From Synanceia verrucosa (lineage: Eukaryota > Chordata > Actinopteri > Perciformes > Synanceiidae): a DNA stretch of 64,000 nucleotides. The DNA lies in the NCBI GenBank assembly GCA_029721515.1, contig JAQQSB010001787.1, forward strand, positions 1-64,000, written 5' to 3'. The translations under genes were made by a program, and so were the position numbers. Below the pieces are notes generated by a model. The model ran no database searches. It saw nothing but the letters and a program-made list of their open reading frames with translations, and was not told where the DNA came from. This document shows positions 57,185 through 64,000 of the stretch, in pieces; within the stretch, counting starts at the first letter, position 1; each line of letters starts with the position of its first letter.

Positions 57185-58152
57185 AGCTGCAATCCATGAT
57201 GCTGTTCAGAAACACTTTTTGTTCTACTGGGTGAAATGCTCCTTCTACCCTGAGAGCAGTCAATACATGATGTGTTCAGAAAAAGGAAGGGAAAGAATCA
57301 GACCTCTGTGGCAGCTACAGGACTGTAAAAACTCTGACCAATCAACTGACACTCAGAGCGAGATGAGAGAACCAATCATGTGTCATCCTGCTCATGTCCC
57401 TCCCTCCTCCCCGCTGTTGCTGGAAATATCAAACACACAGTTCATCTGCAGAAATACAGAGATAGCAGGGAAATCCCTTCTGTAGGGAACAATGTCAGAG
57501 AAAATGCAGCCAAAAATACCACTTCAGTGTTACTTCTGACGACTCATCATGCTAAACAGACAAAGAGAAGAAAGAGGGAGGAAGAAAAGACTGAAAGACA
57601 AAACTCTGGATAAAGCTAAGAGGACAAACCAGAGTGAACATCGGTGGAGACACTGAGACATCTGAAGGGACTGAAAAGTGATGCAGAAGTTACTTTCGTC
57701 CTGTTGGACAGGTAATTATTTGTTTAGCTTAGGGAGGAGTTATTATTTTCATGAAATATGTAATGTTTGCTAACTTAGCTACTGTTGTAGCACGTATTAG
57801 CCTGATGCTAACGTTAGCTTCTCTGTGGGTGTAAGCTGGTCGTAGGTGTGGCTTGTATTGAAGAGGTTATAGGATATGACATTTTGACCATATTGCACAG
57901 TCATAATCATCACTGTCTGCATTATAAAGGTGACAAAATGACGTTGATATATTGGCTTTGAACGGGACGTTTTACAGCTGTGGTGATGTAGCATAACAGC
58001 TCTCCTCTCCCTGCTGAATGCTACTGTTCAAGTTTGAAGGGGTGGAGCTTTGGACGGAGCACTGATGGGAGGAGAGTGTGGAGGTAAGGGGAGGCTGAGA
58101 GGAGGTGCTACTTTCAAATCTTGCTAGCTCTTTCAACTCATGAATTGTAGCT
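57185..58152. mobile_element. Non-autonomous element flanked by TTAA
   Basis: The ends agctgcaatccatga and, reversed, AGCTACAATTCATGA form short inverted repeats, flanked by TTAA on both sides (57181-57184 and 58153-58156). This fits a TTAA target duplication as in piggyBac- or Kolobok-type elements. About 970 bp; no transposase domain seen. Confidence 0.6.
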
Positions 58153-58334
58153 TTAATAAATGAATTATCAATTATCAATAATTAACAGAACTAACTATTA
58201 ATTATTAATCAGTGATTTGCTCGTTGAATCAGGGGAACCATCTCTTTTTATCAAAGGTTTAAGTTTATTTGATCGATCAGTCTGATATCATAAGATCATA
58301 AAACTCTGAAACAGGAATTTTATGCATTTGCTTC

Positions 58335-58337
<3 letters not shown>

Positions 58338-58371
<34 letters not shown>
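58338..58371. repeat. GT microsatellite
   Basis: About 16 uninterrupted GT units. Confidence 0.97.
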
Positions 58372-58373
<2 letters not shown>

Positions 58374-59553
58374 GTGTTAAGGGAAGGAGTTAATTCTTTT
58401 CTAGAGGTAATTCACTGTTACTGTTAAAAATTAAGTGGATATTTTAGTTTGATTGACACCAACTCAAGAATCAGAAAAGGGCCGAAGCGTCCTACTTTGT
58501 GCAGGTTTTCCTGGTTCCAGGCAGGTCCAGAAGGCAGCTTAGTGGGCTCTGGTGCTTCTCGGATTCACAGTCCAGACTGGAGGTTAAGCCTGTCGGCAGG
58601 GTGGAGCAGGCGAGCTGGGTTGTCGCTGATCAGCTGGCCTATTGGTCACCGGAGAGACTTCGGTCGCACATTGGTGGCGATGGCTGGACGCTGACTGGCT
58701 TTCGGTGGCAGATGGTGTCGTACAAATTATTCAGATAATACATTCATTAAATCTCGTTTGGCCAGAAGGGTATCGTCTTAACGTTAACTCCAAATAAAAA
58801 GAAATGAAAACATTGAAATGAAAGCACTGTTGCTTTTAGACTAAACTTGACTGATCAGATGTTAAAAATTAACACATAGACATAACCAAATAACAGAGAG
58901 CAAGAATAAAAAAGAACTAATGAGACACAGATGAAGACCGGAAAAAGCGAAAGACAACAGCTAAAAGACAACTGAAGTCTGGAGATTTTTGGTTTTCTAT
59001 TATTCTTGAGAAGTGGTGGAATTGGGAGGAGTTAAACGGTCCTTCCTCTCTTTTCACTTTTAATTCATATGTAAGTGAATTGAATATAATCTACTCGTTA
59101 ACTTATGAATCACATATTCACTTCCCACTATAAACCAAACAAATTATTACCTTAGTGTTAAGCATGTGATGAGACATTTGATAATCACCAGTTTTCAGCA
59201 AATGTTATAAGCAGATTATTATCACATAACTTTAAGATGTAATGCATCTCATTATGTAGTTTACCAAACTAAACAAGATTAAACAGGATTAATTCAACCA
59301 TGCTAACAAAGAAAAACAATAGATTATAATTACTAAGTTATTAACTTTGAACACAGCTTTGCATAAAGTTCACAGATGAAATATCAAAAGATTATATGGA
59401 AGATTTACCTTCATTGTCCACTAGATGGCAATGTGGCTCCATGATAGAATTTATCTTAAAACAACTCACTTGTATCTCAGTGACACATACTGCTTCAGGG
59501 GTCAAAAAAGGATCAAAATTCATCTTTTCATTTGAGGACTAATTTTTATCCAA
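58372..59553. other. Non-coding stretch with a GC-richer block
   Basis: 58480-58720 is clearly richer in G and C than its surroundings and open in two frames, but neither translation resembles a known protein. The rest is AT-rich. Confidence 0.4.
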
Positions 59554-59554
59554 C

Positions 59555-59591
59555 TTTGGGCTCACAATCCAGAATGGATTGTGAGCCCAAA
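59555..59591. repeat. Perfect 17-bp hairpin at the gene edge
   Basis: tttgggctcacaatcca and tggattgtgagcccaaa are exact reverse complements with a 3-base loop (gaa). The right arm is part of the open frame of the gene that follows; the left arm is its inverted copy. Confidence 0.95.
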
Positions 59592-61100
59592 AGTACAGGA
59601 AAGGGAGACTTGTGCCTGCAAACTACATGAAAACTTCACATCCAAAGTGAAGAAGTTGCAGCAGCTTGGATTAATAGATTCCAATAAGCCGGCAGACCTG
59701 GTCACATTAACTGTGTGTGACTGGAGCAACATCAACTGCGCGTATAACCGTTGCAACACCTGCAAAGACAACCCATTGCCAGTTGTGATGGACCCAGCCA
59801 CAAAGAACTACATGGTGAGATGGAATGAGTGGGTGACAAAAACATCACCATACTGGAAAAAATCTCCTGATGGTACTGAGGTTGAAGGCAAGCACACCAC
59901 TCTGGAAACGAAAGCGGCCAGCCTAGAAAAACTGGTGGAGCAAACAAAGAACGACCTGCCATGTTTCAAGGTTCACCTCTTCAACATAGCACACCAGTTC
60001 AGAGAGATCAGGCGGCTGAAAGAGAGATTGGTGGAAGATGAAGGAGTTGTACATTTTGACTACAGTGAAAATTACAACTGTAAGTGGAGCAAGGAAATAA
60101 AGGACACTCACTTTGGTGGAGGTCACAAACAGGTTACTTTGCATACTGGTGTCCTGTATGTGAGTGAGGGACAGCCGGAAGCCTTTGCCACGGTATCCAG
60201 CAGTCTAAAGCACGATGCTGTAGCGACGTGGGCACACCTTGATCATGTGTGGCAGCATATAAAATCCAGTCACCCCACAGTAAAACATGTCCACCTGGTG
60301 TCTGATGGGCCAACTTCCCAATACCACAACAAGGTTTGTCATGAGCAATAACTTTTAGACTGATATTGATTGGTCAGAATTTTATAAATCCATCAGTAAA
60401 ACATGAGAAAGACAAAAATACCCCATATTTACACTCACTCACTGTCACTCACTTTCTGACTCACTCTCAACATTCAACCTCTCTATCTTTCTCTCCCGCC
60501 ATCCCCAGGTCTCCTTCTATTTGGCATCCACAGTGCCTTTCATAAAGGGTTTCAAGTCTGTGACCTGGAATTTTACAGAGGCATCACACGGGAAAGGTGC
60601 TCCAGACGGCGTTGGAGGAGCACTGAAAAATCTTGCCGACAGGCTGGTAGCCTATGGAACGGACATACCTGATGCTGAAGCCTTGCTGCACAACCTGTCA
60701 GAGCAGAGTTCAGTGAAACTCTTCAAGGTGACTGAAGAGGACATTGAAACATTTGGAGAGTTAGTGCCCCATCGCTGAAGACAGTGCAGGGCACTCTGAA
60801 AGTACATCAGGTAAGGTATCACTCAGTAAACAATCAGATTATGATGATTCCCATTATGTTCACTGAATAAATGTGCAACGTTACTCATATATTTTTCTGT
60901 TGTTTTTTTTCAGCTTATTGCAACAGAACCAGGAAGATCAGAGTGAGGATGTCTCATGCTTCTGTAAGCCTGCATGTGATTGCTATGCTCCAAAAGAAGT
61001 CATTCTCAAAGAAGAGACGGAAAATAGGGATTCTGTTGGAGTTGGGCAATGGGTGCTCGTTAAGTATGACGGATGCCTGTATCCTGGTATTGTAACACAG
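59575..61100 (+). pseudogene. Transposase-like gene fragment with SH3/Tudor-like end
   Basis: Three exons: about 59575-60333, 60509-60810, 60914-61100, with AG acceptors (CCCCAG, TTTTCAG) and donors GTTTGT, GTAAGG, GTAGGA. Exon 1 reads ERETCACKLHENFTSKVKKL, a CxxC group (NRCNTCKDNP), coiled-coil-like Lys/Glu-rich sequence, then VVHFDYSENYNCKWSKEIKD, LKHDAVATWAHLDHVW and HLVSDGPTSQYHNK. Exon 2 reads VTWNFTEASHGKGAPDGVGG. Asp in FDYSENY, Asp in SDG and the HGKGAPDG segment look like the metal-binding core of a DDE/RNase H-fold transposase family widespread in animals and poorly named. Exon 3 has a Cys group (SCFCKPACDC) and GVGQWVLVKYDGCLYPG, an SH3/Tudor-like strand pattern. One-base shifts are needed at the C run near 60768 and in exon 3 before the Cys group. 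The N-terminal part and the end are missing. Confidence 0.7.
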
Positions 61101-61622
61101 GTAGGAATGTGTAGCTGTTAAGTGACGTCAAGGTTTAAAGATTATTACATTGTAATGAGATGGTAATTTCTCTTCACACCATGTCGTGCCACAGTCTCCC
61201 TGCGGCAGAGTGTGATGCTCTCCCGGCCGGCGATATCACATTTGCTGTATATGGAAATATTTGGATGGGCATGAGTGATAACTTCAAATTTTATTTCTGT
61301 ACAGGAGCTATTTGTCAAGTCTGTCAATAAAAAATTATGAATGTTTACACTATGTGGCTATTCTGAACTATTAATAGAACATGCATGAAAAAAACAAAGG
61401 TCTACCTTTCATACATATTCAGTAATCATCAATTGAAAATGTGTGATGTAATGAACTTATCAGTGACTCAATAAAACATTCCAAAATGTATTAAAAAACA
61501 TGTATTGATCATTCATTTTAATTGAGACAGTTAATTGAGACCCTGCTTGCTACTAATGAGAGAAAAAACGAGCAAAATTGACCTAAAATTGTTTTGCAAA
61601 AGTTAGGACAATTTAAGTGAGA
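61101..61622. other. Non-coding stretch after the gene fragment
   Basis: ttctgtacag at about 61305 precedes gagctatttgtcaagtctgt caataaaaaa, which might be a last short exon of the preceding fragment with an AATAAA signal, but coding support is thin. Confidence 0.35.
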
Positions 61623-62545
61623 ATCACCCAGCTGGGATAGACTCCAGCCCCAAATACAGCTTACATGTTGATGTATCAGCATTAATACTCGATAATATAA
61701 TATATGATACAATATGAACTGGAGCAGGTACTTTAAAATTTGAGACATTTTGTAGAACAGTGTTGTATTGACAGCTAACAGACCATTGGTGAAATGTGTT
61801 TTGGTAATAATAATAATAGCTGGTTAATGAGTGCTTTACTTTATGTATTTGTGTACTTACTTGATGCAGATAACTGATGGATCAGCTAGCTCAAAAGTTT
61901 TGTCTTCACTTTCTCAGGTGAAATGAGCAGCGTGTCTTCTGTTAAACACTTCAGTTGTGTTCCGTTTCTGAATTCTAATCTGCTTTGATCTGTATTCTAA
62001 TCTGCTTTGATCTGTATTCTAATCTACTTTGATCTGTATTCTAATCTGCTTTGATCTGTACTGTACCTTCTATTATCGTTTGCTTATTTGGTTACCAGAC
62101 AACCATAAAAGTAACTAAGTATTGTCAAAAATCAATAAGTGCATTATTACACATTAATGTATCTTAATGCATAATGCATGTATACTCACACACACACACA
62201 CACACATCAGTCTAGTGTCCAGTGACCAGTCCAGTTAACAACAGACAGAGAGTCTAAGCAGGTCAGTTTTTATCCAGACATGCAGTGTAAATTTGAACTC
62301 TACAGCGTGTTAAACTGTAGAAAAAGCTTGAATCTCTGCTTGCAGAGGGAATTTTCCAGAGTGGCGCCACAGACGGGTAAGTAACCTTAACATTCACATG
62401 TTGGCAACATCTTTAACACATTTTTTTTCAACTGAACATGGTTTTTATAGTTTTATTGTTGTCGCTTGACAACATGTACCCTTCTGTTCGATGATATTAT
62501 CGAGTCACAGTTGCTAACAGTTCTCATTGAGATAAGATGACCTAT
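61623..62545 (-). repeat. Arm A' of the inverted duplication (partner 29.83-30.66 kb)
   Basis: Reverse complement of 29828-30655, beginning with a 35-bp remnant of the SINE tail (cccagctgggatagactcca gccc), so the SINE was present beside the segment before duplication. It differs by the 22-bp tandem expansion below and an extra stretch of about 45 bp (acggaacacaactgaagtgt region, about 61925-61968). Confidence 0.9.
61972..62059. repeat. 22-bp tandem repeat, four copies
   Basis: The unit attctaatctgctttgatct gt repeats four times with one substitution (actttg in copy 3). Arm A has a single copy at the matching place. Confidence 0.95.
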
Positions 62546-64000
62546 GTTAGCTAAGTATTATTTCTGAAGGCTGCTGACTGAGATAAGAATACATAGCTGG
62601 CGTCAAATAAATGCAAAGCTCAAATTGTCTCTGCATGAAGGTGAATTGTGTATATTTATATAATTGTATATGTACATAATTATTGTTATTATCTGTGTTT
62701 ATACAGCTAAGTTGACATGAAGGCTACACATGAAAAAAGATATGGTCTACATGTAGCTGTATAGATACAGTATGTCTTAACTGATAGCATGAAGCATTTG
62801 TTGATCATGATTCAGCTATATTAACTATACTCTTATTTTCATAGTAATCAAGCAAATTGCAATCAGAGCAGACCAATAGCTGGTAAGTAGGCCAAGGTTA
62901 TGGTACAAAATGATGCTTGTAGCTTTACTGTACAACTACCAGAAGCTAGCACCAGCAATGGTTCATAAAGGATCTTTGCTAGGCTAAATACTGGAACCAG
63001 TGAACCACTTTAAAAAATGAAAAATGAATCAATTATTAAAATAGCTGCCTATCGACTCATTGATTACTCTGCCAATCCTTTTGGCTCTGACTGACATCTT
63101 TTTTGATGCAGGTATTGAGACAAGACTTTTATGATATCTATCCTTAACCTAAACTTACTGTATATCTTACCTTAAATGTGATCTGTCCCTGGCTAACAGC
63201 ACCTGCCTGACGCGGCAGGGGACCAGGCTGCATGATGTCCTGCTGTCCCTGGATCAAGAAACGTTACAGCCACCTCACCGATGGTGGAACTGTAAAAGAG
63301 CAAAAACATGACAGTGAACTCCATAAACTGCCATGTTCAAAACAGGCGCATTAAAACACAAAGTAATATCTGCATTTACAAAGGTCAATCAGCTAGTTTA
63401 ACAAAGTAACTGCAAATACTGTAATATGGGGCAGGGGCATGATGGGAATTGCAGACATATTTAAAAAAAAACAAAAAAAAACACTTCAATTAAAATCTGC
63501 CTGTTTATATTAATTTCAATCAACTCAATGTTCTCTCTATTTGGGATTTTATAAATATAATCCTTATGTTTTATTTTTTTTTATTATTAACTACAATGGG
63601 TGCATTTTATTTGAAATTTAATTAAATAGTTGTCTCAAAATCAAAAACACAATCATATTGAATGTATTTTATCTAATACATTAATTCAAATCTACATGAG
63701 CACAGAATCATTTCTTACAGTGAAGTGACCCTGTGATCATGACGCCCTCCACCCTAGCTGACTATCTGCCTGTGACCACACAGGCATGCAAGATCTCATA
63801 TCATGTATAAGCGTGTTATTTGCTCAGATATGCGGTATGTGTGCAAAAATATGTAATACCACATGACTTCAATGACAGGATTGACCTCTCCTTCTGCTAT
63901 TTGGAGAATTAAATTACATTAGCTTTTCGATCCACCACTGACTCAGAGCTTTGGGCTGATTCCATTACCCATTGTGTTAGTTTACACTGAGATAAACTGA
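62546..64000. other. Non-coding stretch to the window end
   Basis: No gene family recognised. AT-rich with poly-A/T tracts near 63460-63600. One exon-like segment is listed separately. Confidence 0.4.
63171..63289 (-). other. Exon-like segment, product unknown
   Basis: The minus strand runs from CTTTTACAG to AAG followed by GTAAGA, both good splice signals 119 bp apart. One frame reads RFLIQGQQDIMQPGPLPRQA and GAVSQGQITFK to the donor but is closed by TAA in the first third. No family match. It may be a non-coding exon or an internal exon of a relic. Confidence 0.3.

Noticed and set aside
58449..58738. GC-richer block with two overlapping open frames as a gene
   Set aside because: No family resemblance, no splice signals and both frames end within 90 codons.
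62187..62205. The CA tract as an independent feature
   Set aside because: It is the counterpart of the TG tract in the partner arm and part of the inverted duplication.

Overview
The window looks like nuclear DNA of a ray-finned (teleost) fish. Reasons: spliced genes with GT/AG introns, an L2-type LINE, a Tc1-like element, Harbinger relics with a Myb/SANT-like exon, a tRNA-derived SINE of the kind common in fish, many CA/GT microsatellites and vertebrate-type tRNA relics. The species cannot be told from the sequence. No intact ordinary host gene was found; nearly all coding-like sequence is transposon-related or broken.

Layout. 1-7 kb: AT-rich sequence with a local direct repeat, a CTCCACC-rich minisatellite (2.57-3.36 kb) and a GT-rich minisatellite (4.24-4.89 kb). 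7.3-14.1 kb: a zone of decaying tRNA genes (Ala, a tandem series of Ser, then Gly, Ala, Trp, Val). 14.3-16.6 kb: a broken L2-type LINE. 17.3-25.3 kb: tRNA-Asn relics, two Harbinger-like elements, a small hairpin, a three-exon Ala/Pro/Gln-rich minus-strand gene relic (21.6-22.6 kb) and a long-TIR element (24.3-25.2 kb). 29.8-32.8 kb: one arm of an inverted duplication, a SINE, and the second copy of a 1.6-kb tRNA-Ala segment. 33.3-42.9 kb: about 57 tandem copies of a 167/172-bp satellite. 43.1-44.1 kb: SINE and other repeats.

44.2-50.5 kb (minus strand) holds the most interesting object: at least 14 exons with matching splice phases. In order they encode a transposase-like region of a fish family I only partly recognise, a macro domain, a Ulp1/SENP-like (C48) cysteine protease domain with His, Asp and Cys motifs, and a C-terminal PHD finger. 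It carries three one-base frameshifts in short homopolymer runs and two in-frame TGA codons, so it is either a recent pseudogene or an intact gene in an assembly with small errors.

51.7-53.3 kb is a complete but frameshifted Tc1-like transposon. 53.6-54.2 kb is a LINE fragment. 55.8-56.5 kb holds satellite copies in inverted orientation plus diverged monomers. 57.2-58.15 kb is a TTAA-flanked non-autonomous element. 59.6-61.1 kb (plus strand) is a second transposase-like gene fragment with an SH3/Tudor-like end. 61.6-62.5 kb is the second arm of the 29.8-kb inverted duplication. The last 1.5 kb has one exon-like segment.

The genes do not form an operon or pathway. The common theme is mobile-element proteins and chromatin-type accessory domains (ADP-ribose binding, SUMO-type protease, PHD) beside a large satellite block.
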